Shown here piece after piece: positions 11,571 through 19,224 of a stretch of 64,000 nt of DNA. Where the stretch lies: contig JACKHO010000009.1 in NCBI GenBank assembly GCA_020638955.1, forward strand, positions 263,833 to 327,832. Direction: 5' to 3'. The stretch is from Planctomycetaceae bacterium. Its GTDB lineage: Bacteria > Planctomycetota > Planctomycetia > Planctomycetales > Planctomycetaceae. Below the pieces are notes generated by a model that ran no database searches, was not told the DNA's origin, and was given only the letters and a program-made list of their open reading frames with translations. Position 1 is the stretch's first letter. Each line of letters opens with the position of its first letter. A program made the position numbers and the translations under genes.

Positions 11571-11957
11571 ATGCGACAGCTTACCGTCTACCATGAACCC
11601 TCGTCGAATGACGAGCCGCACATTCTCTCTTTTCAGGAACACGTCGCCGAATTGCGGCGCAGCCAGTTCCGTATTGTGCATGACGAAGACACGGCACAGC
11701 CCGTTTCCCTTCCCTTCCGCTCGGCAACCACGTCGCGTCCGCGCATTCGAATTGATCGAGGACTGGTGCAACAGGCCCTGAATTTGAAAGCCCGGACGAC
11801 GCACGCCAACCAGTCTTGCCCGTCGTGTCGTCGGATTACCGTTGAACCAGTTGAACTCTACGACGACGCAATCGCCCGCAACGGCGCCGTCATTCACGGA
11901 TCAGCAACACTCATTGGCTTCCACTGCAGCGCCTGCGGCTGCGAATGGTCGGCATAA
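11571..11957 (+). CDS. Hypothetical protein with C-terminal zinc ribbon
   Basis: A 128-aa soluble protein. The C-terminal half contains 'CPSCRR' and, about 45 residues later, 'HCSACGCEW', a two-knuckle zinc ribbon. The N-terminal half is unremarkable. A competing reading on the opposite strand spans nearly the same bases, but the regular cysteine pairs favour this strand. The product has no recognised function and could bind nucleic acid or protein. It is transcribed toward the nuclease gene about 190 bases downstream and could be part of the same unit. Confidence 0.65.
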   Translation: MRQLTVYHEPSSNDEPHILSFQEHVAELRRSQFRIVHDEDTAQPVSLPFRSATTSRPRIRIDRGLVQQALNLKARTTHANQSCPSCRRITVEPVELYDDAIARNGAVIHGSATLIGFHCSACGCEWSA

Positions 11958-12143
11958 CGCGGCCTGGGATGCTGTGCTGGCGTGAGTTTTTGTCCATTCA
12001 ACAAATTCTCGCCCTGCACCACAAAAAGTTGGACGTGCCGCCGTTCGGTTTTGTACGATGGCGGAGTGGCGGCATGGCTCACCCCCTCTTGGGCGAGAGG
12101 TTGCCGGGACACTTGGCTTACGTCTGGCTGAAAGGGTGCTGCA

Positions 12144-13061
12144 ATGTTCGAGATTCCCAGTCTTCGTCCGGAAACCCGCTACGGAATTCCAACGGCTGAC
12201 CAACTGCTGTTCAACCGCGAGTACATTGTTGGGTACTCCTACTTGCTGCGACAGGCGAAGTGGGCGATGGAACTCATCGACCCAAGCAATAAGGCCGTGC
12301 TCGTGGGGCGTAACAACGTCTTCCGGACGGATGCACGTATTCCACCCATGTTTCGCGCGGATTTGGCGGACTACAAGGCATCGGGCCATGATCGCGGTCA
12401 CTTGATTTCCAGTGCCGATCGTCGGGCTTCAACAATCGAAAACAGCGAGACCTTTCTGCTCAGTAACATGAGCCCTCAGAAAGGAGAACTCAATCAGAGA
12501 CTCTGGAAGGAACTCGAAGACGAAGTCCGGCTGCTCGCGTTCGATTTTCCCGAAGTCTATGCAATTTGTGGTCCGCTGTTTGACATTGGTAAACCCATCG
12601 AGGTCATCGGTAATAAGATGAACAGTGACGACAAGAACGACGTCGTCATTCCCATTCCGCACGCCTATTTTAAATCCATTCTGGCCGAGAAGGCCGACGG
12701 AAAACTCGTTCTCTGGTCGTTCGTCATGGACAACGAGAAACTGGAAGGCCCGACAACGGACTACCTTGTACCAACTCACGATATCGAGCTGCGGGCCGGC
12801 CTCACTCTGTGGGATCGGTTGCGTGGTGAAGAAATGGAAAAGCTCAAAACAAAGAAAGGCTCTGCCGCCGCATTTAAGAAAGCCGTTGCCAACGGCCGCG
12901 CTGCCTCGAAGGTGAAAGACGAAACACGCAAAAAGCTGGCCCAGCAGTTGGGTATTGAAGAACTGAGCATTGCCACAGAGTTCCTCAGCGAAAACCCCAA
13001 ACTTGCCGATCTCGTCCTTGAACTTCGCAAAGGCAAAAGTGCGGAAGAGTCACCGCTTTAA
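12144..13061 (+). CDS. DNA/RNA non-specific endonuclease (NUC1 family)
   Basis: A 305-aa beta-beta-alpha-metal nuclease. The catalytic signature is 'GHDRGHLISSADRR' (DRGH, with the general-base His), followed by 'SNMSPQKGELNQRLWKELED', which holds the Asn that binds Mg2+ and the downstream Glu. These nucleases cut DNA and RNA without sequence preference. Unlike most family members, no signal peptide is seen: the protein starts 'MFEIPSLRPETRYG'. After the nuclease fold there is a Lys/Ala-rich helical tail of about 75 residues ('KTKKGSAAAFKKAVANG'). A weak ribosome site (AAGGG) precedes the ATG. Whether it stays in the cytosol is an open question. Confidence 0.9.
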   Translation: MFEIPSLRPETRYGIPTADQLLFNREYIVGYSYLLRQAKWAMELIDPSNKAVLVGRNNVFRTDARIPPMFRADLADYKASGHDRGHLISSADRRASTIENSETFLLSNMSPQKGELNQRLWKELEDEVRLLAFDFPEVYAICGPLFDIGKPIEVIGNKMNSDDKNDVVIPIPHAYFKSILAEKADGKLVLWSFVMDNEKLEGPTTDYLVPTHDIELRAGLTLWDRLRGEEMEKLKTKKGSAAAFKKAVANGRAASKVKDETRKKLAQQLGIEELSIATEFLSENPKLADLVLELRKGKSAEESPL

Positions 13062-13145
13062 CACGCTTCGCAAAGTGGAATTTTCAACCACGTTCATCGA
13101 TCACGACATTCGTGGGACATAGCGGCCAGTGGGAGGAGACCGCGA

Positions 13146-13826
13146 CTAATAGTCCCAATCGACTTTCTCACCGCCGTCTATGGTGAGCATGGGATAGAGA
13201 ACTTCTTTGGGAATGCCGTCGCTGTAGTACCTGACGGAGCCATCTGCCAACAGGAGAAACAACTCTTGAGATGTATCAAGTTGCTGTCCATCCAGCGTTA
13301 GCTCGTCTTCTCGCAACACAAGGTCTTTCGGCTCGTGGAAATCAACTCCACTACCACGAACGGCGATTGCCATAACAACGTTTGACGCTCCGTCAGTCAA
13401 GTCTGCATACGAACGAGTCACCTGTTCTTGCCACGCCGCGCATGGCCCCAGTACAGCTAAGGGCTGAAAATCACATCGTCCATGCCGATGGCGTCGCCCA
13501 GCATCTAAGTTGTGAGAACTGTTCCAAGGCTGCGACAAATCGTACACGGAATCCGTCATGCCCGGAAACTCATGACGCAGGATGACCGACCGCCATGAAT
13601 GTATCTGTGTTCCATCATCAGTGCTCGTTACGACTGCTGGAAAGCTCCCATACACGTCATGGTAAGAACTGAGAGCGACGACGAAATTCTTCAGGTCGTT
13701 GTGAGTCCCCATCAACTTGAGTGTATTGGACATGTCGAAGAGAGCAGGCGTGACCAACAAGGCCACGCCTGCCAGCAAGCCAACGACAATCAGACCGTGG
13801 CGAAGTCTTGAACTCATTTTGGTCAA
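13146..13826 (-). CDS. DUF1559-like protein
   Basis: A 226-aa protein with one N-terminal membrane helix ('LIVVGLLAGVALLVTPALF') and regions resembling the planctomycete DUF1559 family: 'LKNFVVALSSYHDVYGSFPA', 'YDLSQPWNSSHN', 'LAVLGPCAAW', and a late 'LLLADGSVRYYSDGIP', which parallels the family's 'DGSVRF' region. DUF1559 proteins usually start with a type IV pilin-like methylation motif; that motif is absent here, so this is a divergent member. Function is unknown. It is convergent with the nuclease gene. Confidence 0.78.
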   Translation of the reverse strand: MTKMSSRLRHGLIVVGLLAGVALLVTPALFDMSNTLKLMGTHNDLKNFVVALSSYHDVYGSFPAVVTSTDDGTQIHSWRSVILRHEFPGMTDSVYDLSQPWNSSHNLDAGRRHRHGRCDFQPLAVLGPCAAWQEQVTRSYADLTDGASNVVMAIAVRGSGVDFHEPKDLVLREDELTLDGQQLDTSQELFLLLADGSVRYYSDGIPKEVLYPMLTIDGGEKVDWDY

Positions 13827-13971
13827 GCTGGCTGGGCGGTGGGCTGGTTCGTATCAAACGTGTGACACACCCCATCTTACGAATAATCAAGAACGCCAGT
13901 TGGGAAATCCACACTCAATTTCGTCACTCCGCCTTGGCAAAGGCGAGTTCGCCTACAACATCGCGCCGATT

Positions 13972-14187
13972 CTAGAAAATCGAGTAAATAAACGGCGCCG
14001 CACCCGTGACGGTTGCCCACACGACGAGGGCGCTCAGGCCACCCAGGATAACCAGAATGGGGACCAGCCACCACTTTTTGTTGTCGCGCAGGAAAAGTAG
14101 AAACTCGGCGAAGAATGACAGTTCCTGCTCCGACTGGCCCGAGGCGAAGTCGTTTGTCTCACTTGGGGGTGTTTGTTCTTCCGTCAT
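13972..14187 (-). CDS. DUF5989 family small membrane protein
   Basis: A 71-aa protein with 'FLLFLRDNKKWWLVPILVILG', matching my recollection of the DUF5989 family, followed by one hydrophobic segment and 'APFIYSIF' at the end. DUF5989 genes are often found beside carbamoyltransferase, SxtJ-like membrane protein and SGNH-hydrolase genes. Here its ATG overlaps the stop of an SGNH hydrolase (ATGA), so the two are probably translated together. No carbamoyltransferase or SxtJ gene is next to it. Biochemical role unknown. Confidence 0.85.
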   Translation of the reverse strand: MTEEQTPPSETNDFASGQSEQELSFFAEFLLFLRDNKKWWLVPILVILGGLSALVVWATVTGAAPFIYSIF

Positions 14188-15071
14188 CGTGCACCACCTG
14201 TCGCAATGGGAGATGCCGCAGTCCCCAACGTTTGAGCGAACAGCCGTTCCATCCTCTTGAGGCCGACCGGGCCGGGATAACGACCATCTTCGGCGTACCA
14301 GGACTCAGTTCCACCAATTTCTACGGCAACCCACTCCCACTCTTCCCAGTGGTCGACGAGAATGGCGTCGTAGGTCTTTGCAGCGGCTCTCAACGCTTCC
14401 AGGTAAATCAGTCGATCAGCGAGGCGGCTTTCATCCCGTTCGGGGAGACAGGGAGGCGTATTCACAATAGCCGCAATGCCGAGGTTGTTGCAGAACTTCA
14501 GAATCCCTTCAATCGTGGCTTCAAAACGGTCAAAGCCTTTCATCCCGGATGCCGCGTCGCTGTGCCCGAAGAAGAGCACAACCACATCCGGGTAGTGACT
14601 GACGACGCGCCCCTCCCACGCCTGAATGAGATCGAAGACCGAGGCACTCTCTTCCAGCACGTCGACAATTCGATCCTGCCGACGCCCAGGCCATGAGTGA
14701 ATCATCTCACCCAGTTCGGACACGAGGGGATTCATTTCGTCATCACGGGCGTGCCCGGCGAGTAATGAGTCGCCAGCAAACACCCAGGTCAGTTTCTCAG
14801 CCTTGCCCAGAAAGCTGGGATTGTACGGAACTACATCAAATGTTGGTGTGGGAGCAGGCGGAGCAGGTGGCCGCTGGCTCATGCGCATGGCAATGCTGTC
14901 CACACGAACTGGAGGGGCTGGCTCCTCGGGAACAAGCGACGCAACATCCGCCGGCTCCGCGCATTCCTCACTCGCAGGACGCGGCGTCGCTGAGGAAATC
15001 AACGAAACGACGCGACGACGACGGAGGGAGTGCTGTGCCAGACGAAAATGTCCGCGACTCATAGGGGACAA
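14184..15071 (-). CDS. SGNH/GDSL-like hydrolase, possibly lacking the catalytic histidine
   Basis: A 295-aa protein. The catalytic-serine block is present ('WVFAGDSLLAGH'), and 'VVLFFGHSDAA' stands where block III (usually GxND) is found. In the last block, where active enzymes have 'DGxHP', this protein has 'EDGRYPGPVG', with Tyr in place of His. The N-terminal 75 residues are Arg- and Pro-rich, not a convincing signal peptide, so the start is uncertain. The stop codon overlaps the ATG of the DUF5989 gene. SGNH proteins act as esterases or acyl/acetyl-transfer enzymes on glycans; this one may be divergent or inactive. Confidence 0.82.
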   Translation of the reverse strand: MSPMSRGHFRLAQHSLRRRRVVSLISSATPRPASEECAEPADVASLVPEEPAPPVRVDSIAMRMSQRPPAPPAPTPTFDVVPYNPSFLGKAEKLTWVFAGDSLLAGHARDDEMNPLVSELGEMIHSWPGRRQDRIVDVLEESASVFDLIQAWEGRVVSHYPDVVVLFFGHSDAASGMKGFDRFEATIEGILKFCNNLGIAAIVNTPPCLPERDESRLADRLIYLEALRAAAKTYDAILVDHWEEWEWVAVEIGGTESWYAEDGRYPGPVGLKRMERLFAQTLGTAASPIATGGAR

Positions 15072-15356
15072 AGCGAACTTGGATTGGGGGACGGAATAGC
15101 CTCAGCAATAGCCTACCCTCTGTAAGCGTCGATCCGCAAACCGTTTCCCGTTTTGCCCCTCGATTTTGGATGAACGGTAGGGATTGGGCGGCCCCGGGGT
15201 ACTCTGTTGGTAATCCTTTACCCGGATGGCGTTTGCGACAGAACGGCTGTTGTGCTTTCACAGATTGTAGCAAGTGGCCGGTCTGGGGAATTCTTGCGTC
15301 AGGTTTGTTAGAGTGCTCTCTGAAGTATTCACGTCACCCCCAGTTGGAAATTCCAT

Positions 15357-16340
15357 ATGTCCTTTGTCAACTTTTTCCGGAACACGGTTCGTTCGCTTGG
15401 AGTCCATACGGCGGTTGTCGCCTTGATGTGTGCGAATGGCCTGCAGGCCGCCGAGGTTTCGTCGTCGAAATACTCGGTCATAGCTGCCGACAAAGGACAT
15501 GTCGTGCGTTACGACAAAACGGGTAAGGCGGAGTGGGAATTCAAAGGGGCGGGCAGTGCACATTGCCTCAAACAACTCCCCAACGGCAATTTGCTGACTC
15601 AACTCAGTTGGACGCATATTGTTGAGCTGAACCCCGCCGGAGAAATTGTGTGGGAATACGACTCCGGAAAGATGAACGGCAACGAGGGGAAGCGGATTGA
15701 AGTCCATGCCTTCCAGCGACTCGACAACGGCCTGACCATGATTGTCGAAAACGGCGTGGGCAGGATTATCGAAGTGGACCGTGACGGCGTCATCAAACAC
15801 AGCACCGCGTTCAAAGTCTCAAAGCCCAACGCTCACCGCGATTGCCGCCAGGCCCGCAAGCTGGAGAACGGGAACTATCTGCTCTGCCACGAAGGGGATG
15901 GACGCGTCACAGAGTATTCGCCGTCCGGAGAAATCGTGTGGGACTACAACATTCCGCTCTTCGGTAAAGAACCAGCCCAGGGACATGGTCCCGAGGCTTG
16001 GGGAAATCAGTGCTACAACGCCTTGCGGCTCACCAACGGCAATACGCTCATTGCCACCGGCAACGGCCACAGCGTTATTGAAGTGACACCCAAAAAGGAA
16101 ATTGTCTGGCACCTCGCCCAGCACGACCTGCCCGGCATTACGCTCGCCTGGATTACCTCGCTGGAAGTTTTGCCCGGCGGCAACATGATTCTCGGCAACT
16201 GCCACGCTGGCCCGGACAATCCTCAACTGATCGAAGTCAATCGCGACAAGAAAGTCGTCTGGACCTTCAAAGACTTCGACCTCCTCGGCGACGCCACCGC
16301 CGCCTCAGCAACGGTCGGCGTCGATGGTGTGCTGCGGTAA
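15357..16340 (+). CDS. Secreted beta-propeller (PQQ-like) protein
   Basis: A 327-aa exported protein. The signal peptide runs to about 'CANGLQAA'. The rest consists of repeated propeller blades with the recurring pattern 'NGNLLxx...VxExxPxGEIVWEY' (for example 'LPNGNLLTQ', 'LENGNYLLC', 'LTNGNTLIA', 'LPGGNMILG'), about six or seven repeats. Trp-containing 'EIVWxY' motifs resemble PQQ-binding-like blades. No catalytic site is evident; it may bind a partner or ligand in the periplasm. No strong ribosome site. Nothing adjacent indicates a pathway. Confidence 0.88.
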   Translation: MSFVNFFRNTVRSLGVHTAVVALMCANGLQAAEVSSSKYSVIAADKGHVVRYDKTGKAEWEFKGAGSAHCLKQLPNGNLLTQLSWTHIVELNPAGEIVWEYDSGKMNGNEGKRIEVHAFQRLDNGLTMIVENGVGRIIEVDRDGVIKHSTAFKVSKPNAHRDCRQARKLENGNYLLCHEGDGRVTEYSPSGEIVWDYNIPLFGKEPAQGHGPEAWGNQCYNALRLTNGNTLIATGNGHSVIEVTPKKEIVWHLAQHDLPGITLAWITSLEVLPGGNMILGNCHAGPDNPQLIEVNRDKKVVWTFKDFDLLGDATAASATVGVDGVLR

Positions 16341-16479
16341 TTCGCGTCCGGATAAACAGTGTGGCGGGGGCGTCTCGGAGATCATCGCACGAGGACGCAT
16401 GATCAAATCAGTTCACGCTGCGCAGTCGAAGCCGGCATCAAGCCCCCGGTTATTTGAGCTTAGAAACGACGAGGTTTTG

Positions 16480-16549
16480 GCCACGAAAAACACGAAAAGT
16501 CACAAAAAGACGTTGACCTGTTTTCGTGACTTTTTGTGTTTTTTGTGGC
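16480..16549. repeat. A/T-rich inverted repeat
   Basis: The left arm (16480-16504, GCCACGAAAAACACGAAAAG plus GTCAC-like end) pairs with the right arm (16526-16549, GTGACTTTTTGTGTTTTTTG then TGGC), with about two mismatches over 24 bases. A single arm of the same type is seen at about 55093-55118. It looks like a dispersed intergenic repeat and could also act as a terminator for the propeller gene. Confidence 0.75.
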
Positions 16550-16598
16550 AATGAAGATCACTGAAACAGACTCGCGGTATTCACGCGGCTTATGCTGA

Positions 16599-16680
16599 TT
16601 GTTTGCATCCCACTAGAATAGGACGCCAGTACCAAAGGCCTCCCACGGCTTCGCCGCCCCGATTTCGTCGGGGCCACCCA
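16599..16680. repeat. Direct repeat, copy A
   Basis: About 80 bases, from 'GTTTGCATCCCACTAGAATA' through 'GGCCTCCCACGGCTTCGCCG' to 'CCCCGATTTCGTCGGGG'. It contains two small hairpins (CGGC-TTC-GCCG and CCCCGA-TTTCG-TCGGGG). A second copy lies at 16976-17053 and a tail fragment at 16936-16955. Each full copy ends close to the start of a tiny gene. Confidence 0.78.
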
Positions 16681-16701
16681 CTGTCCACCAACGAGGACAT
16701 A

Positions 16702-16932
16702 ATGACACCCGATGATGACGCACCAAAACCTCCGTTTTTCTTTTTGTCGATGGTGCTGGCAATTGGAAGCATCGTCTCCGTAATCGCATTCAAATTGACT
16801 CAGTCGCCAACTCTTTTCGTCGTCACCAAAGTTTCGCTGTTCACAACAATTGCTGTCGCGTCGTACGCCGTTTGGGGGCGATTTATCTGCTTCTTGGTGA
16901 TTGAACTGAAGAAGGCAATTTGGCGCAAGTAA
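16702..16932 (+). CDS. Small two-helix membrane protein, unknown
   Basis: A 76-aa product starting 'MTPDDDAPKPPFFF', with two hydrophobic helices ('LSMVLAIGSIVSVIAF' and 'VSLFTTIAVASYAVWG') and a basic end ('KKAIWRK'). The start was placed at 16702 because the upstream extension is encoded by the direct repeat, which is not expected to be coding. The gene is framed by repeat copies. No family recognised. Confidence 0.55.
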   Translation: MTPDDDAPKPPFFFLSMVLAIGSIVSVIAFKLTQSPTLFVVTKVSLFTTIAVASYAVWGRFICFLVIELKKAIWRK

Positions 16933-16975
16933 CAATTTCATCGGGGCCGCCCGCCACTCAGGGGCATCTGTTGAA

Positions 16976-17053
16976 TGTTTGCGTTCCACTAGAGTAAAAC
17001 GCCAGGACTGAGGCCTCCCACGGCTTCGCCGCCCGGATTTCATTGGGGCCACC
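16976..17053. repeat. Direct repeat, copy B
   Basis: Second copy of the 80-base repeat: 'GTTTGCGTTCCACTAGAGTA', 'AGGCCTCCCACGGCTTCGCC', then a degenerate version of the CCCCGA hairpin. It ends 17 bases before the start of the next small gene. A partial copy of the tail occurs at 16936-16955. Confidence 0.78.
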
Positions 17054-17069
17054 TGCCGAGGTTCGAAAG

Positions 17070-17333
17070 ATGGATGTGTTTATCTACTTCAAGGAACGGC
17101 TACCTGTTGGGCTTGATGTATTGGAAGATGCCCTCGATGCCGCTCTTGGCGAAAACGGAGAAGTGACTGGCTCTGGCACTGGGCAAGTCGGAAGCAATCT
17201 TGATCTCTACGTGGATGACAATGATATGAGCGTCGACGAAGTCGTCGAAATGATACGACGTGCCTTGGGTGTGTACGGGATTCCGAAATCATCGACCATC
17301 GTAATCGGCGAAAACAATTTCTCAGTTGTTTGA
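17070..17333 (+). CDS. Small acidic hypothetical protein
   Basis: An 87-aa soluble acidic protein starting 'MDVFIYFKERLPVGLDVLED', with predicted alternating strands and helices and ending 'SSTIVIGENNFSVV'. The upstream nine codons fall within the direct repeat, so the ATG at 17070 is preferred. No family recognised; the size and fold pattern could fit an immunity-type or other small accessory protein, but this is only a guess. Confidence 0.55.
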   Translation: MDVFIYFKERLPVGLDVLEDALDAALGENGEVTGSGTGQVGSNLDLYVDDNDMSVDEVVEMIRRALGVYGIPKSSTIVIGENNFSVV

Positions 17334-17340
17334 TACGAGG

Positions 17341-17366
17341 CGTTCCCAAGCTGGAGCTTGGAAACG
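17341..17366. repeat. Palindromic repeat CGTTCCCAAGC type, copy 1
   Basis: CGTTCCCAAGCTGGAGCTTG then GAAACG, a near-palindrome with one mismatch in the stem. It recurs at 17729-17754. A related but different hairpin (TGGTTCC, loop, GGAACCA) is at 17626-17645. Confidence 0.8.
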
Positions 17367-17386
17367 AGGTGATGAAGTTTCTACCA

Positions 17387-17587
17387 TCACCTCGGATGGC
17401 GGCGAAAGCAGATGTATGCAATCCAAATGCCGAGACAAATTGAAAGAACAGGCCCGGCTACTCCAATGGGTACAAAAAACGTAGTGGGGCCAAGGTGTCC
17501 CGTCGTGAGGCACCAGACGAATTCGAAAACCCAGGCTACGGACCAGATGACTGCAATAGTTCCTATGGTGAAACGTAGGACTTGCAT
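17387..17587 (-). CDS. Small membrane protein, unknown
   Basis: A 66-aa product with two hydrophobic segments ('IGTIAVIWSVAWVFEFVW' and 'VPIGVAGPVLSICLGIWIAY') and a short basic end ('CFRRHPR'). A fair ribosome site (GAGG, seven bases before the ATG) supports this start. It lies within the repeat-rich island, between two palindromic repeats, and has no recognised family. Confidence 0.5.
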   Translation of the reverse strand: MQVLRFTIGTIAVIWSVAWVFEFVWCLTTGHLGPTTFFVPIGVAGPVLSICLGIWIAYICFRRHPR

Positions 17588-17625
17588 CAGTCATCCTCAT
17601 TCTCAAGTTCTGCCATCGTTCTCCC

Positions 17626-17645
17626 TGGTTCCTGCTTGGGAACCA
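17626..17645. repeat. Short perfect hairpin
   Basis: TGGTTCC, six-base loop, GGAACCA: a perfect seven-base stem between the two CGTTCCCAAGC-type palindromes. It may be a degenerate member of that family. Confidence 0.5.
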
Positions 17646-17728
17646 ATTTCGCCGTGCACCTTAACTGCCGCAATGTCGTTTGCCGAGTGGCGAGGCAGGA
17701 CTTTGAGTATCGAATCCGCAATCCGGGC

Positions 17729-17754
17729 CGTTCCCAAGCCGGAGCTTGGGAACG
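17729..17754. repeat. Palindromic repeat CGTTCCCAAGC type, copy 2
   Basis: CGTTCCCAAGCCGGAGCTTG then GGAACG, a nearly perfect palindrome. It lies just past the 3' end of the sulfatase gene that stops at 17790, so it could also serve as its transcription end. Confidence 0.8.
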
Positions 17755-17789
17755 AGGTTGATTGTGGGGCAAATAAATCTGTCTGCCAG

Positions 17790-19169
17790 TTACTTCTTCA
17801 CCCTCAAACCCGTCTCACGGTCAAACCCATCGGGCGTGAGGTTTTCGGTGCCGGGGAAGGCGTCCTGGGTTTGGGCTTGCCAGTCGGCGAGTTGGTTTTT
17901 CAGTTCGCTCAGACGTTTGGCGTAGGCCGGTTTGTCGGCGAGGTTGTTCAGGCAGTGGGGGTCGACCGTGATGTCGTACAGTTCCTCTTCGGGTCTGGGT
18001 GTTGTAAAGACATGAGCCAGGGCGGGGGTGAGTTGGTTTGCGTCGCGCAGGCGTTGTAGTTCCAAATGTGTGGGGGAACGGACGGCGTCGGCAGGTGGGG
18101 TGCCGGGGAGTTGGGGTTGCCAGTTGCGGACGTAGCGGAAGCGGCTGGTGACGACGCCCCGTTCGAAGGCCTGATAGTCATGCCAGTTGTGTTCCGAGAA
18201 ACAGGCCTCGCGCGTGGTGGCATTCACGTCTTTCAGCAGTGCCGCAAAAGACTTTCCCTGATGCGAAGCGAGCGGCGGCTGTCCGGCCAGTTCCAGTACG
18301 GTGGGCACAATGTCCACACTGCTGACGAGTTGACGGCAGACTTCTCCCGTCGTCGACATTCCCTGCGGATACCGCACAATGAACGGAGTATGGACACCAT
18401 CTTCGTAGACGGTCGTCTTGCAACGCGGGAAGGGGCGACCGTTGTCGCTGATGACGAGCACAAACGTGTTGTCCGCCACCCCCTGCTCTTCCAGTTCCTG
18501 GAGCACGAGTCCGATGAATTCATCGAACCGGGAGATTTCATCGTAGTACAGGGCGAGGTCGCCGCGGACTGGATCGGTGTCCGGAAAAATGGGCGGGACA
18601 ATGGTGTCGCTCTTTTCGTGGGGAGGATCGACCGCGCCGGGCGCGTAGTCGCGGTGAGGATCGGTCGCGGCGAACCAGAAGAAGAATGGCTTGTCGCGCG
18701 GTCGGTCTTTCAGTGTGGGGAGCCAGTCCCCTTCTCCACCGGGGCCGCCACCCTGCTTCACCAAATCGAACTGTTTGATGACCGCGTTCCCCAAATGCCA
18801 TTTGCCGACTGCCGCAGTGTAATAGCCTGCTTCACGCAATGGACTGGCAATGAGGACCTGTTCCGCTGGCAGCGGCATGTGCAGTTCGCTCGCACCTGTT
18901 GAATGCGGATAGCGTCCCGTCAGAATGGAGCAGCGACTCGGACTGCAGGAGGAACAGGTGAGATACGCTCGGTCAAACCGCATCCCCTCTTCTGCCAGCC
19001 GGTCGATGTTCGGCGTGCGTATGTAAGGATGCCCGTAGGCTCCGCAATCATCCCACGCCATGTCATCTGCTATGAAAATCAGAAAGTTCGGCTGGGCGGT
19101 TTCGGCGGTCGCAACTGAGGCAAGAGCCAAAAGTGCGAGGGCGCCGATTACAAATCGATATGAGTTCAC
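17790..19169 (-). CDS. Secreted sulfatase (third in window)
   Basis: A 459-aa type I sulfatase, probably exported: signal peptide 'FVIGALALLALASVATA'. Metal-binding Asp pair in 'FIADDMAWDDCGAYG' (about 32-46). Formylglycine motif CSPSR with Cys75, then 'LTGRYPHSTGA'. 'LVISDNGRPFPRCKTTVYEDG' matches the second half of the active site. The start is GTG with a good ribosome site (GAGGA). It is on the same strand as, and 55 bases downstream of, a sialidase-like protein, so the two probably form an operon. Closer to heparan N-sulfatase-like proteins in pattern, but substrate not proven. Confidence 0.93.
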   Translation of the reverse strand: MNSYRFVIGALALLALASVATAETAQPNFLIFIADDMAWDDCGAYGHPYIRTPNIDRLAEEGMRFDRAYLTCSSCSPSRCSILTGRYPHSTGASELHMPLPAEQVLIASPLREAGYYTAAVGKWHLGNAVIKQFDLVKQGGGPGGEGDWLPTLKDRPRDKPFFFWFAATDPHRDYAPGAVDPPHEKSDTIVPPIFPDTDPVRGDLALYYDEISRFDEFIGLVLQELEEQGVADNTFVLVISDNGRPFPRCKTTVYEDGVHTPFIVRYPQGMSTTGEVCRQLVSSVDIVPTVLELAGQPPLASHQGKSFAALLKDVNATTREACFSEHNWHDYQAFERGVVTSRFRYVRNWQPQLPGTPPADAVRSPTHLELQRLRDANQLTPALAHVFTTPRPEEELYDITVDPHCLNNLADKPAYAKRLSELKNQLADWQAQTQDAFPGTENLTPDGFDRETGLRVKK

Positions 19170-19224
19170 GAGCGTTCCTCAATGAGGGTTCGAGGAGAAA
19201 TTAAGGCTGAGAGCAACGAGCTGA

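Larger units (their letters stand above)
16341..16701. other. Gene-free spacer with inverted and direct repeats
   Basis: No convincing gene is visible. The spacer holds a 70-base imperfect hairpin (16480-16549) and the first copy of a direct repeat (16599-16680) that ends shortly before a small membrane-protein gene. The remaining bases show nothing I can name. Confidence 0.7.

Noticed and set aside
11487..11897. A 136-codon reading frame on the minus strand
   Set aside because: It covers nearly the same bases as the + strand gene at 11571-11957, whose product has two regular zinc-binding Cys pairs. The minus product has no recognisable features.
15072..15356. RNA gene in the spacer upstream of the propeller gene
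   Set aside because: No tRNA cloverleaf or other conserved RNA pattern could be found by eye.
15258..15800. A 180-codon minus-strand frame over the propeller gene
   Set aside because: It lies opposite the start of a clear signal-peptide-bearing propeller protein and has no domain.
16480..17757. CRISPR array
   Set aside because: The repeats are few, unequally spaced and framed by small genes, with no regular spacers of 30-40 bases.
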